Positions 1 through 10,127 of a stretch of 64,000 nucleotides of DNA are shown here, piece after piece. The notes under the pieces are model-generated. The model did not search any database and was not told where the DNA came from. It was given only the letters and a program-made list of their open reading frames with translations. Source of the stretch: Diplodia intermedia (Eukaryota > Ascomycota > Dothideomycetes > Botryosphaeriales > Botryosphaeriaceae); contig JAKEKT010000008.1 of the NCBI GenBank assembly GCA_021495925.1, positions 186,001-250,000 of the forward strand. Reading direction: 5' to 3'. Made by a program: the position numbers and the translations under genes. The stretch's first letter is position 1, and every line of letters starts with the position of its first letter.

Positions 1-452
1 GGTACAGCTTCGTCATTGCTACCCTCGTTGGCAGCGTCTACGCGTACGGCTTCCTGATGATGGTCCCGTCGCTGTACATCAACTACCGCCTCAAGTCCGT
101 GGCGCACATGCCGCGCAAGGCCATGATGTACAAGTTCCTGAACACCTTCATTGACGACCTGTTCGCCTTTACCATCAAGATGCCTACGCTTCACCGCCTG
201 GCAACCCTCCGTGACGACGTCATTTTCTTCATCTACCTCTACCAGGGCTGGAAGTACAGGGTCGACTACAGCCGTGTTAACGAGTTCGGTCAGGGCGGTG
301 AGGATGAAGACGAGCCGGAGAAGGTTGCCAACCAGCCGCTAAAAAGCCCGCCTGGTGATGACAAGAAGGCCATCGAGGATGTCAAGGAGGTCAAGGCAGA
401 GGCCAAGACGACGGGGGCTGAGAAGGGCGGAAAGGGCAGGAAGAGGAAGTAA
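1..452 (+). CDS. CLPTM1-family transmembrane protein, C-terminal part (5' end outside window)
   Basis: The frame is open from base 3 to the stop at 450-452, so only the last ~149 residues are present. The readable part has a hydrophobic segment (SFVIATLVGSVYAYGFLMM) followed by LYINYRLKSVAHMPRKAMMYK, a conserved stretch with TFIDDLFAFTIKMPTLHRL, then DDVIFFIYLYQGWKYRVDY. These are hallmarks of the last membrane segment and C-terminal region of the cleft lip and palate transmembrane protein 1 family, which are ER/Golgi multi-pass membrane proteins. The tail is charged and low in complexity, ending in a Lys/Arg-rich GRKRK-like stretch that would be cytosolic in this family and might act as an ER-retention signal (inference). 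The family call is firm; the exact role in fungi is not established from sequence. Confidence 0.88.
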   Translation, partial: YSFVIATLVGSVYAYGFLMMVPSLYINYRLKSVAHMPRKAMMYKFLNTFIDDLFAFTIKMPTLHRLATLRDDVIFFIYLYQGWKYRVDYSRVNEFGQGGEDEDEPEKVANQPLKSPPGDDKKAIEDVKEVKAEAKTTGAEKGGKGRKRK

Positions 453-1065
453 AATGTTGAACAAGGTTCGATGGCTGTGAAGGCTCTTGGCCGGCACAGT
501 CAGATTGTTATTCGACGAAAGAAATTCAGGACAAATGGATATATTGTTAATATAATATCACGCGGGAGGAATATCCTGGCCTTCCGATTGATACGTATGT
601 ACATTATGACTTGAATGAGTGAATAGCGATGTCATTCGACGTCCTGTGATTAAGTAGAGCTTGATCAATTGGTCTAGCCAAAGAACTTATACTGAAAGTC
701 CATTGCGTCTGTTGTATCGACGTTACGAAGTAGTCAAGATGTGGATTGTGCGCGCCACAGGTTCACACAGCCACTACGGCGCGCCATACGCGCTCTGACC
801 ACATCCACGCACCGCCTTCCACGCAGCTGCTCTCGAGCTCACACCAACGACCGCTCGCAGCCCGCCCGAACGACTGCAACCCAACAAAACCTTCCTCGCG
901 GTCTCAATCGGTCACATCACCGGTTCCACAAACCACCAAGAAACCGGAGACCGGAGGTGTTCCTCGCGGCCGCAAAAAAACAGCAACACCACCACCCAAA
1001 CCGAAACCCCAACTCCACAACCCCCAGCAAAAGCCGAACGAAACCCCCCACGCACGCACGCAACG
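453..1065. other. Intergenic region between CLPTM1-type gene and EMC7
   Basis: AT-rich first half, probably the 3' UTR and terminator of the upstream gene, then a C/A-rich stretch from about 760 to 1065 leading into the EMC7 start. The ORFs crossing the second half are not supported by any recognisable protein. It probably holds the EMC7 promoter and 5' UTR. Confidence 0.6.
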
Positions 1066-1954
1066 ATGCGCCTCCCAACCACCACGGCCGCCGCCGTCCT
1101 GGCCGCCGCCCTCGCCAGCAACGGCCTCCTCGACGCCGTGCTCGCCGCCGACCTCACCTTCACGGTGCCGCCGCACCCGGCGCTGCTGCCCGCGGGCGCG
1201 TCGGCGCTGCCGGGCTCGACGCACGCGACGCTGCACGCGCGCGGGGCGGCGGCGGCGGCGCCGCTGCGCCGCGACGGCACCTTCGTCTTCGTCGACGTCG
1301 CGCCGGGCAGCTACCTGCTGAGCGTGCACGGGCGCGACCACGTGTTCGAGAACCTGCGGGTGGACGTCGAGGAGGCGGTGGATTACGAGAACAACGACGA
1401 TGGTGCGAAGAAGACGGAGAAGGTGAGGGCGTGGCAGACGTTTCGCGGCAACGAGTGGGCGAATCGGGGGGAGAAGAGGGGGGAGACGACGGCGTCGGGC
1501 GGGGGGCGGATGATGGCGGAGGTGAGGGTGGTGGGGCGCAAGGAGTACTACCAGGAGAGGTCGGGCTTCAGCCCGTTGTCGTTCTTGAAGAACCCGATGA
1601 TCTTGATGGGCGTGTTCAGCTTGGCGTTGATCGTGGGCATGCCGTATCTCATGGACAACAGTGAGTTTTTTTCTCTTTCCACCTTTTTTTTTGTTTTCCC
1701 CCTCACCCCCCTTCTATTTTCTTTCTTCGGTGGAGTTTTCCGTTTGGCTTTGCTGACGTTCCGGTGCGTGTGCTGCAGTGGATGAGGAGACCAAGGCCGA
1801 GTTCGAGGAGATGCAGAAGAACAGCCCGCTCGGGCAGAATCCGGCGACCCAGCTGCAGAATTTCGACCTGGCGTCTTTCTTGGCCGGCAAGAAGGACGAG
1901 CAGCCGCAGAAGTCGTCGCAGAGCGGAGGAAGCAGCTCCAAGAAGCGCAGCTAG
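1066..1954 (+). CDS. ER membrane protein complex subunit 7 (EMC7, DUF2012-type)
   Basis: Two exons, 1066-1660 and 1779-1954, joined through a GT-AG intron (donor GTGAGT, acceptor TGCAG); the split codon becomes ATG, giving 256 aa. Residues 1-27 form a signal peptide ending near VLAAD. A beta-sandwich domain of the EMC7/carboxypeptidase-regulatory-like type follows, with the readable core FVFVDVAPGSYLLSVHGRDHVFENLRVDV. A single membrane segment starts at about residue 178 (MILMGVFSLALIVGMPYLM). The tail continues MDEETKAEFEEMQKNSPL, typical of EMC7, and ends in a Ser/Lys-rich stretch. In the family, EMC7 is a lumenal subunit of the complex that inserts tail-anchored and multi-pass proteins into the ER membrane. 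It lies about 0.6 kb downstream of the CLPTM1-type gene on the same strand. Confidence 0.87.
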
Positions 1955-2247
1955 ACTACTTTTACAGGGGCGGTGATGCTGCGGACTGATGGGCTCCTAC
2001 AAAAATCACGAGGGACATGCTGGAAGTAATGAAGAAGACTTGATAAGAATTGATGGATAGAAAATGTGCATGGATCATTCTAAGAACGAACACTCTCGGA
2101 GGAGCTGAAGGCGGTCAATATGATGCAGGTAAAGAGTTCATGTTTATCTGCATGGAAAGTCCAACAGCCCACATCTCCGGTCAACTCCTTGGCCACCACT
2201 CGCCTCACACAAACCCCAAGCGCCAACACGTGCTCGTCCAGAAAAAG

Positions 2248-2967
2248 CTACAAAGTCTGGTTCCACTGCTGCTCCAAGGGGCCTCTCGGATGCCTCTCCA
2301 CCACCCCCTCCTTCTTGACCACCTCCAGATCAGGCAGCCAATGCGACTTCGTCTCGATATACTGCTCTGCAAAAACACGACGGGGCACGCACAACCGTCA
2401 GCAAAACACGCATATATATATCTTGATCGCGCCCACTGAAACGAGAAGAAGAGACAGCGGAAGAAGGAAAAAGGGAAGAAGGGGGAGGGCAAAGAAAAGA
2501 AAGAAAGACGCTCGCTCACCCTTGTTCGGCCTCCAGTTCACCGTCGCGTCGTCCAGCGTGCCGCTGAACACGGCCCGGATCTCGTCCAGCAGCGGCGTCG
2601 TGATGTACACGGGGCTGCCGCAGTCGCCGCAGAAGTGCCGGAACACGGGCGTGCCCGAGTCGGTGTCGGCGTCGCGGTAGGTTTTGGGCGTGCCGTCCGT
2701 GAGGGTGAATTGCTGGGATCGTGGTCTGATTAGTAGGGTGTGCGTTTGAGCATCGGGGAAGAAGAAGAAGAAGAAGAAGAAGAAGAAGCTGAGAAATGGT
2801 TGGCATACGTCTTTCGTGAAGATGCTCGTGTTGACCATGTGCGTCCCGGAGGATTTCTTGCAGTTTGTGCAGTGGCAGATGACGCTGTAGATGGGCGAGG
2901 CCGAGGCGGGCAGGCTGTAGCGGATCGCCCCGCAGAGGCAGCCGCCGGTTGTGGGTTGGTCGGTCAT
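2248..2967 (-). CDS. GFA-domain (Mss4-like fold) zinc-binding protein
   Basis: Three exons on the minus strand (2967-2809, 2712-2520, 2366-2248) give a 156-residue protein with all splice phases consistent. The start is ATG at 2965-2967; the frame is open upstream but that part is unconserved. Zinc ligands are visible as C10-x-C12, C31-x-C33-x2-C36 and C81-x2-C84 (GGCLCGAIRY, CHCTNCKK, FCGDCGSPVY), the standard arrangement of the glutathione-dependent formaldehyde-activating enzyme family. Exon 3 supplies the usual C-terminal Glu/Trp-rich end (EQYIETKSHWLP). Most fungal members have no proven substrate, and formaldehyde-glutathione activity should not be assumed. The first intron contains a (GAA)10 repeat. 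It converges with EMC7, with 293 bp between stop codons. Confidence 0.85.
2758..2787. repeat. (GAA)10 trinucleotide microsatellite in an intron
   Basis: Ten perfect GAA units on the plus strand, read as TTC in the transcript of the GFA-domain gene. They sit inside its first intron (2713-2808), 21 nt after the donor and 45 nt before the acceptor. Confidence 0.95.
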
Positions 2968-3481
2968 CGTGGCTTCGCCCTTTGTCTGTTTGGAATTGCG
3001 GGAAGGCGACTGTTTGTATGTGCCTGCGCTGTAGAGCGGTGGTATGAGATGATCTGTGGTGAGAATGACCAATGGGAGTGGGGGTGCGTGATGTCATTCG
3101 CGTTGCGGGGCCGGATTTAAGCTGTGCTTCCGCGCGGGCAGATGAGGTTCGGAGAAGAAGAGGGGAGTACATCTGGGCAAATGAGAGTTCATCACTGAGA
3201 AGTACATGGTTCTGCATGTTGTGGGGGATCAATTGCTATAAATGGGTAAATGAGGTGAATCGCGCGACCACTTCCTGGGACGTTGAGTAATTCTGTCAAC
3301 CCAGATTATACACGTCCTTCCCCTGCGACTTCATGGCTCTCTCTGTGCGTTTCTTGATCTTCTTTTTTTTCTTGGTCTTTGTCGTTGCCTTCTTCGTTAC
3401 CAGGCGAGACCCGATCCTGTACCTCCCCTCTAATTAATAAGGAAAATTTCCTGATCGGAAGAATCGAGCTTTTCAACTACT
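2968..3481. other. Intergenic region between GFA-domain gene and Cys-rich orphan
   Basis: Upstream region of the minus-strand GFA-domain gene. It contains a T-rich stretch around 3355-3385. No convincing gene or RNA structure was seen. Confidence 0.5.
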
Positions 3482-4339
3482 TCAAGTTGGTGCTAAGAAA
3501 TTATGACACCCGAAAAGGACTACATACCTGATATTGAAAGCGGCAAACAACACTATGAGACCAGCCGAATTAAAATTGATATCCGAACTTCCGCGTGGTA
3601 GGTAGGTTACTATCTGTATAGGGTCATCACCTATCTCGCCTACCCAGCTATTTTCACCCACTGATTGACAGGCATTAGTACCCCCGGCAGAGTCGGTGAA
3701 TGGTGGCTCTACGGCCCCTTCAATTTGAATGCCGTTACCACAGGAGAAATAGATATGTCCGTCAAATGCCGCCGTGCGGCAGGTGGCGTTCAATTCGCCT
3801 AGTAGAGCTGGACCTGCGAAGGATGCCGGTATTGCTTGCTCTGGTAAGATTGGCAAGAAGATGTAATAATCACCCACTCGGATGATGTATCGATACAGCC
3901 GTTGTAGGTTAAGTCATACGTATACTTGCTGCAAATCATGGGTAAGCCTGGACCTTCGTCGAAAAGGAAGAGAAAGATGAAATTCCAGCGACAGCATAGA
4001 ACAAAGGACTTACCTGGGGCAGCAATACCCTGTCCACTCAGTATCAGTTGCAATCGCCGCCATGACCAGACCGGGGGGACAATGATCGCCAAGGAACATC
4101 AAGTCGTCGGCGGATGGCCATGATGCATGAATTGGCGGATTGTAACAATCAGGGCAAACGGCTCGGTACAACACCTGCGGTCTCGGATTTTTCGGGCTCC
4201 CATAACCCTGCGCCCAGCCCAAAGCAATGCGGGAATCAAGAAATAGCGGGCAATCTGAGCATGAAGCAGGCCAGGTCCAGTCAGGCGGTGGAGTAGGAGT
4301 AGCGGCTAAACCGGGCGGTAACGTATTAACATCAGTCAT
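3482..4339 (-). CDS. Cysteine-rich hypothetical fungal protein
   Basis: I do not recognise a named family. A three-exon model fits GT-AG rules and phase: 4339-4014 (donor GTAAGT), 3928-3897 (acceptor TTTGCAG) and 3813-3482 (acceptor TTCGCAG), giving 229 aa. The start MTDVNTLPPG is the first ATG of the frame. Visible features are a Pro-rich N terminus without signal peptide, Cys pairs in ASCSDCPLF and AVCPDCYNPP, the motif DHCPPG, and GYCCP just before the first splice site. More cysteines follow in exon 3, and there is a hydrophobic stretch near the C terminus (SAGLIVLFAAF) that could be a membrane anchor. The last two exon borders are my inference and might be wrong. The gene could also be decayed. 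Confidence 0.5.
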
Positions 4340-5368
4340 AGCATTAAACAGAGAAAGTGTTGATATGTGATTGGTGCATTATCAAGCTGCTTTGAGGGTG
4401 AAGTTGTTGTGTTATCGGTGGAGCTGTCGAATAATAGCACGGCATCCAGAACACTTCAGCTGACGTTCTGCAACGGTGCAAGACAAGAAAAGGGAGCAAG
4501 GAAGATCCGAAGTTTTGGGAAAGCCTGGATGGCCGTGATCAGCAAAGAAGCTCACCGTATCACGCCGGCCGAAGCGAGGGTTTATAACATCGTGGAGGCC
4601 GCCTGCGTAGGCTTCACAATGAGACATCGCAACGACAGCCTCGCCGCCTGACAATTTGTCGTCGCACACGAGTGGCGAAGGGTATGCCTCCGGAGCGCTG
4701 AGTATGGCCGACGTCAAGGCAACCAAGGGGACGAGGTTCGTACTACAAGCCCAACCAGAAATAGCACCTGTCAGCCGCAGCACCTATCTTCACAGGTTAC
4801 CTCAAGTAAGGGAGGTGCCCCTCCGGCAGGGATGAGCTCACAACCTTGTTACCACCGTGACATTCCCAATATCTCGAGCACGCAAAACCCAACTCTGAAC
4901 AAAGATGGAAGAAAACAACAACAGTCGCGTTGGTATCGTAATGCGTTGAGACAGACCTAGCTACGAATGACAGCCGTCCGCCCGTGTTGCTACATACTCG
5001 TTTCTGCGTCTCTGTCTTCCACCCGCCAGTGTCAGCAGGCGCAATGTAAAAAGGTGCTGCAACCCATCTATACACGTGCAGTCCAAACGAGGCCCAGCCG
5101 AAAGAGGTACGGATCCCGGCATGTTAGCCGCCGACATGATGACGCGTACGAAAACAACGAGAAGCTTGTCCGCCCATCAGAAGAAAGCCATGCTACAGGA
5201 ATAGAGAGGTAACCGGCACGTGCGAGACATGAAAGACCAAGAAAGAACGGAAAGGGAAAAGGAAGTTGGAGACAAGAAAGGCTGGCAATTTCAAAACATC
5301 CAACATAGAAACTCCGCAGACATGTGACATTCCATATACGAAAGACGTCATTTCCAACGGCCACATAC
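4340..5368. other. Region with no supported gene
   Basis: Open frames on the minus strand at 4412-4783 and 4797-5075 have no good ATG start or recognisable domain. The first reads plausibly as part of an exon (CDDKLSGGEAVVAMSHCEAY) but I could not connect it to a start. It may hold part of an unpredicted gene or the upstream region of the Cys-rich orphan. Confidence 0.4.
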
Positions 5369-6334
5369 TCACGCGTCACTCCCGAATATCAGCCCTGCCA
5401 CCCTTCTCAGGGCACCAGTTGAATAACTCCTGGAAACCAGAACAGTCTGCGGCCCGCCCGCGAACCGCATATCATACTCATCTTCCAGGCTCTCCTCCAG
5501 CATTTCCAGCTGGATGAGCCGGTCCTCGCTCTCCGCTTCGTCCTCGCCCACGATAAGCATCACTGTGGGGATCGATGGAGGAGAATGGGACTCTCCGGAC
5601 TCTGGTTCAGTCCGCACTTGTAGGTCTGCTGCCGCGATGAAGACTTGAGCGGCGAACCGGAAGGAGGGATCAGAAGGCTGAACATGCTGTAGGCGGTGGG
5701 GCCACCATGGACGCGGTTCCTGTTTGAACGAGGCCTGGGTGGGCGTGGTTGAGGATTGACGCAGAGGGGGAAGAATGTAGGATGAGCGGTCAGGCAACTG
5801 CCGATGCTGCTGTTGAGCCTCGAGGCCAATGGGCCGTCTGCGGCCCTCATCATCGTCTTTGCAGACAACGACCATGACGATTGCGGAGGCGTGCTGGAGG
5901 AAAGTGCGGTGGGTGGCTGTCATGCCGACGCTGGGCACGTAGGGCACATGGCGCACGCGGGAATGGTGCCGGGACATGGCCCGGCCCAGCGGCTCGAATG
6001 GGTCCACGGGGGCATCGGCGTTCTTGCTATACGGCGGGGGGTGAACGGCGCCGCCTTCGTCTCCAAACGAGGGCGTCGGATCCGGCTCCGGCGGCACGAC
6101 CGGGGTGAACAAGACGAGGTTCCCGGAGCTTGGTAGAGAGCGGATTGCGGGAAGGGTCCGGGCATCACGGCGCAGGAACTTCGGAGGGGTGACCATGCTG
6201 CGGCCGCGGGAATCGGCGGTGTGTGAAGCAGTGGTGGAGTTGGAGTCGTTGAGCGAGGTGCGGTCTAACAGGGAACAGATGCCAGTGGTGCCTGGGGTCG
6301 CGCTGCGGCGAGCGCGGAACTTGGCCTCGCCCAT
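5369..6334 (-). CDS. Hypothetical protein, Pro/Ser-rich with acidic C-terminal segment
   Basis: Open frame of 321 codons from the ATG at 6332-6334 (MGEAKFRARR), chosen because the frame upstream lacks an ATG and reads like untranslated leader. A TATAAA box on the same strand at 6528-6533, about 195 nt upstream, supports transcription. The first third is basic and Ser/Thr-rich. The middle has RHHSRVRHVPYVPSVGM and a hydrophobic stretch AIVMVVV; the last third has an acidic stretch (VGEDEAESEDRL). No known domain was recognised. The final codons abut a possible splice donor (GTGAGTATG), so the C terminus may be spliced onward rather than ending at 5369. It is divergent from the CENP-I gene. Confidence 0.55.
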   Translation of the reverse strand: MGEAKFRARRSATPGTTGICSLLDRTSLNDSNSTTASHTADSRGRSMVTPPKFLRRDARTLPAIRSLPSSGNLVLFTPVVPPEPDPTPSFGDEGGAVHPPPYSKNADAPVDPFEPLGRAMSRHHSRVRHVPYVPSVGMTATHRTFLQHASAIVMVVVCKDDDEGRRRPIGLEAQQQHRQLPDRSSYILPPLRQSSTTPTQASFKQEPRPWWPHRLQHVQPSDPSFRFAAQVFIAAADLQVRTEPESGESHSPPSIPTVMLIVGEDEAESEDRLIQLEMLEESLEDEYDMRFAGGPQTVLVSRSYSTGALRRVAGLIFGSDA

Positions 6335-7529
6335 TCCGGCGAATTGCTGATGGTGAGAGGTCGCTGATTGGCGTGTCGAGCTTGCGCCCGGCGTGAGCAA
6401 TATGCGATTGGGAGGCGATGGCACCAAACAGACGACCGACAGGAGACGGACAGGGAACGAACGCAGGCAAGAGCAAGAGCAAAAAACCACCCGAACGGAA
6501 GAGGGCCGGAGTCGAGCAGTCAGGACATTTATAGCTGGGGTCGCTCACCGGCGGCGGGTCTTGGAGGAGTCTGGAGGCCGCGGCGCACCGTGGTCCAGCT
6601 TGGGCCGAGCTGGCGCCTTTAAAGCTGGCATTGGGAATTATCGAATCAACGGAATGGCGGACGGTAGCACGGGCGACGCGTCGCAGGCGTAGTACGAGCA
6701 TGCCATCAACAGCAGACAAAAAGAAGGTTTGGGCGGCGGCCACTGGCGACGGCGGGAGCAGCGTCCAGCGACACTGGGTGTCTTGCCCCGGCCGCTGGCA
6801 GCTGCACCATGCTGCACGGCAGATACGCCGAGGACAGCCGGCGACGGTTACACGGTTGGTTTGGGAACGCAGTGCAGGTGCTGGCGGGCCTGACGGCCGC
6901 GGGGTCGGAGGCCCCGGCGACGCGCATTGGCGGACAGCGACGGCGAGCCTGGGATAAGCTCGAGGGAGTGGAGAGGAGGCAGAGGCTGGCAGCGCGGCAG
7001 CGGCGGCGGAGTCGGGAGCGGAGGCGCTAGGCGCTAGGCGCGGCGCAGTGGTGGCCTCAGTGGCCTACCACCTACCACCGACCCACGGCTCCCGGCTTGT
7101 GTTGCGTCGCGTCCAGCACATAATATGACCAATATCTCAGTATTGGCTGGCGGCGCGGGCCCAGGCTGCTCGAGCGCGTGTAACGTGGGACTCGTCATCG
7201 CTTCTGCAAGCGGAGAGCGATATGCACCGTGACTGCTGCGCGCTGCCAGCGGCAAGCAACCTGTCCGATGACTAACAGCCCGCTGTGCCAGGTGCGGTGC
7301 GCTGCCTGGGGCACCCGCGCTACGCCCGGAACGGCACTGCCCAAGCTACGCGTCCAGCCCGTCGACCCAACGCGCGCCAGAGCACCCCAGAGCGCTCCCG
7401 CGAAGCCGCACGCGCTCCGCTCCGAGCGGCAATGCCTGCCCTCCCGCATGGTGCCCTCCATCCCGCGCCCCTGCCGCTGCGCGAACGCCTGTGCTGACCG
7501 TGACGGTGACCCCAGACCGCAACCCTACC
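6335..7529. other. Divergent intergenic region upstream of CENP-I and hypothetical gene
   Basis: About 1.2 kb of GC-rich DNA between two divergent genes, presumably holding both promoters. ORFs inside it on both strands are Arg/Ala/Gly-rich, typical of GC-rich noncoding sequence. Confidence 0.5.
6528..6533 (-). promoter_or_regulatory. TATA box candidate for the 5369-6334 gene
   Basis: TATAAA on the minus strand, 194-199 nt upstream of the proposed ATG, in an otherwise GC-rich region. Confidence 0.45.
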
Positions 7530-10127
7530 ATGCGCGCCACCATCGAAGCCCTGCGCACTGGTCAGCTCTCCACGTGTGCTTCTAGAAACCACTGCCGCTG
7601 ACGTCGCTCCAGCTTCCACCATCCCCGCCAAGCAGCGCACCGAAAAGGTCAACGCGGTCGTCGATGCCGTGTGCAGTCATGCGTACCAGCAGGGCCTCAG
7701 CCGCGACCATCTGGCGAGCATTGTCGCCCTCGTCACGCGCCGCAACCACCTTGACCAGACAAGCTCGACCAATCTCATCAAGAACCTGTACCCTGCCGGA
7801 AGAGTGCCGTCCGACGTTGTGATTACTATTGTTGGCGCCCTCGGCCACGGCCAAGCAAAACCCTCGGCCGCCACCCAGGCCGCTTTGCTGAAGTGGGCCA
7901 TTGCTGTGGTCGATGCGCTCGAAGATGCAACCATCCTGTCCAAGCTCTATGGCGTTCTGTTCAACTTGCTGGATACGATGAGTCTCCGGTCAGGCCCTCC
8001 ATTGATTGTGTAGGGTCCCAGCTTCTCACTGTCGTGCAGAACTCCACTTTGCCATCTGCTGTCCCTGGTCACGCGTCGCAAGCATGTTCGCCCATTCCGC
8101 ATCCAGCAATTGTAAGCTGTACAGCCACACCTCGTCCCATCTGCTCCCCTTTTCTGACCCGGCCGTGTAGGCTGGACATGGTCCGCACGAGTGGCCAGGA
8201 TCCCGCTCTGGTCGGCTTGCTTCGCGTCTACAAAGACTACTACCCGGAAATCATCGTGGGCAACGCCGCGTCAGGTCGCACTTCGTTTGCGACTTCGGCC
8301 CAAGATGAGTGGCGACAAAGACTCCAAATCATCCAAGAGGCCAATGCCAGCGGCAATGAACAACCTCATGCTCAGCAGCATGGCTTTAGGGTTATCCGAC
8401 ACGGAGCAAAACGAACGAAGGTCTCAATCCTGCCTGAAGTGCACACCTCCTACGCGAACGAGAAGTCTGTCACGCTCGAGGAAGTCAACAGCGCCGACGG
8501 CCTTGTTAAGCATCTGGAGCGGATCGAGCTGCCGAACCAACTGTTGGCATCGTTCAAAGACCCCCTCCTGCAGAAATATCTCATCCTCAAGCCCTCTGAT
8601 GTGGCTGCACGTAGGCTAGAGCTGTGGTTGGAGAGTTATCTCCGAGAGGCCTTGGAGGCCATAGCCAGTGGCACGAAGAACCCGGATCATTTTGACGAGT
8701 TGCTTGATGGCATGTTGAACTACACAACAGCTACAAAGGTCGGTAGTTGCTATGTGCTTGGATTCGGGTTCGAAATGCTGATAAGATTAGGTTCTCCTTC
8801 CCACTGGTCAAGACTTTCTCAAGTCGTATCTCCCATTTTGGGACGGCCGGACATATTCGGGGTCTATCCTTGGCCTACTGGCTTATGTTCCCATGCAAGA
8901 ATTCCATGGTACAGATGCATTAGCTTCGCCCCTAAACTCTGAATTAACATTCCCTCAGGATTCAAAACTTCCTACCTGAGTCCTGCCGAAGCAGCAATAG
9001 TCGCAAGTGGCACAACCGATGCCTACGACCGCCTTCTCGCGTTCTACACAGCTCTTGTACAGAACTGGAACCATGCTGCCAATACCAGTAGACCAGATCC
9101 TCGAGACGCCGCCGAGGATCTTGTCGCGTCTTCCAACTTCGCTGCTTTGACCACCCACATCTCCAACACCATCCTGTCCTTGTTAAGCTCACAGCAATAT
9201 ACCCCTCTGTCGACGGCAACCGCCATCCTCACCTACTACACAACCCTATCCACCCTTTCGTCTGGCCTCACCCCACTCACCATCCCCTCCGCGCCCACCC
9301 TCTACAACCTACTTTTCCACCCCTCACTCGCCACCATCTCCCACCTCTGCGCCCTCCTCGCCACCTACAAACGCGCCTTCGAAACCGACCTCCAGGACCA
9401 CGCCGCGGCGGCCTCGGCGAACCTGCCCCGCGCCGTCACCAACGCCTTCAACGGCTACCTCATGGACGTCGCCAACCTGCTCTGGCGGTCGCGCGCCCTC
9501 ACGTCCACCGACCCCAACGCCATGGGCTGCCTGTGCGCGCCCGCCGTCGCCGCCGCCCTGCACGCCTACGTCTCCACCCTCCCACCCGTGCTGATCCCAA
9601 CAGCAGCAGCGACGACGACGACGACGACAACGACGGCAACCCCAGCCCCCGGCACCGGCCCCGACTACACCCTCCCCTCCCACTTCGGCCTCCCCCACAA
9701 CGCCCTCACCGCGCCCCTCGCCCTCGCCGCCTTCCGCGACTTGGAAGACGCGCACCACAACAAGACCAACAACAACAACAACAACGAAAACGCCGCCCCC
9801 AGGCATCCCCCCGGCCCCGTCACCCAACGCACCCTCCACCGCCTCGCGCGTGCCGGCAACAACAACAACAACAACGGCAACAACGGCAACGGCAACGGTG
9901 GCGGCGGCGGCATCGAGCTCAGCTGGAAGGCCTACCGCGTCCGCGTGCTCGAGTGGCTGGCCGAGCGCGGCGTGCGCGGGCTGCGCGACTTCATGTTCGT
10001 CACCATGAAGGACCTGATGAAGGAGGCTTCTGCTTCTGCTTCTGCTTCGGCTTCGGGTCCTGCTACTTCAGCTGGTGGCGGTGGTGGTGGCGGCCGTGGC
10101 GGCGGCGGTGCGGCTGGGACGACGTGA
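7530..10127 (+). CDS. Centromere protein I / Mis6 (Ctf3) homologue, inner kinetochore
   Basis: A multi-exon model reads 7530-7560, 7586-7988, 8040-8111, 8171-8738, 8791-8908 and 8959-10127, giving 786 aa with consistent phases. Mis6-family landmarks are TPAKQR-like STIPAKQRTEKVNAVVDAV, YGVLFNLLDTMSLR spliced to LCHLLSLVTRRKHVRPFRI, GLLRVYKDYYPEIIVG, and a later WDGRTYSGSILGLLAYVP stretch. The protein belongs to the constitutive centromere-associated network that supports CENP-A chromatin and kinetochore assembly. The N terminus is the weak point. The conserved frame has no ATG, and ATG 7530 (MRATIEALRT) reaches it only across a 25-nt gap that is an unusually short intron or a frameshift. The C-terminal third has low-complexity insertions (Asn, Thr, Ala/Ser, Gly runs). 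Confidence 0.85.
9600..10120 (+). repeat. Low-complexity codon repeats in the CENP-I C-terminal region
   Basis: Runs of ACG (9612-9635), AAC (9768-9786, 9859-9876), GCTTCT/TCTGCT (10026-10056) and GGTGGC (10074-10111) encode Thr, Asn, Ala/Ser and Gly tracts. They interrupt the otherwise conserved protein and are likely length-variable among strains. Confidence 0.8.

Noticed and set aside
741..1664. 307-codon plus-strand frame around the EMC7 start
   Set aside because: It overlaps EMC7 exon 1 in another frame and is rich in Arg/Gly, typical of GC-rich shadow frames.
4412..4783. 123-codon minus-strand frame
   Set aside because: It opens with a GTG and the first in-frame ATG is far inside. No domain and no clear splice partner, so not listed as a gene.
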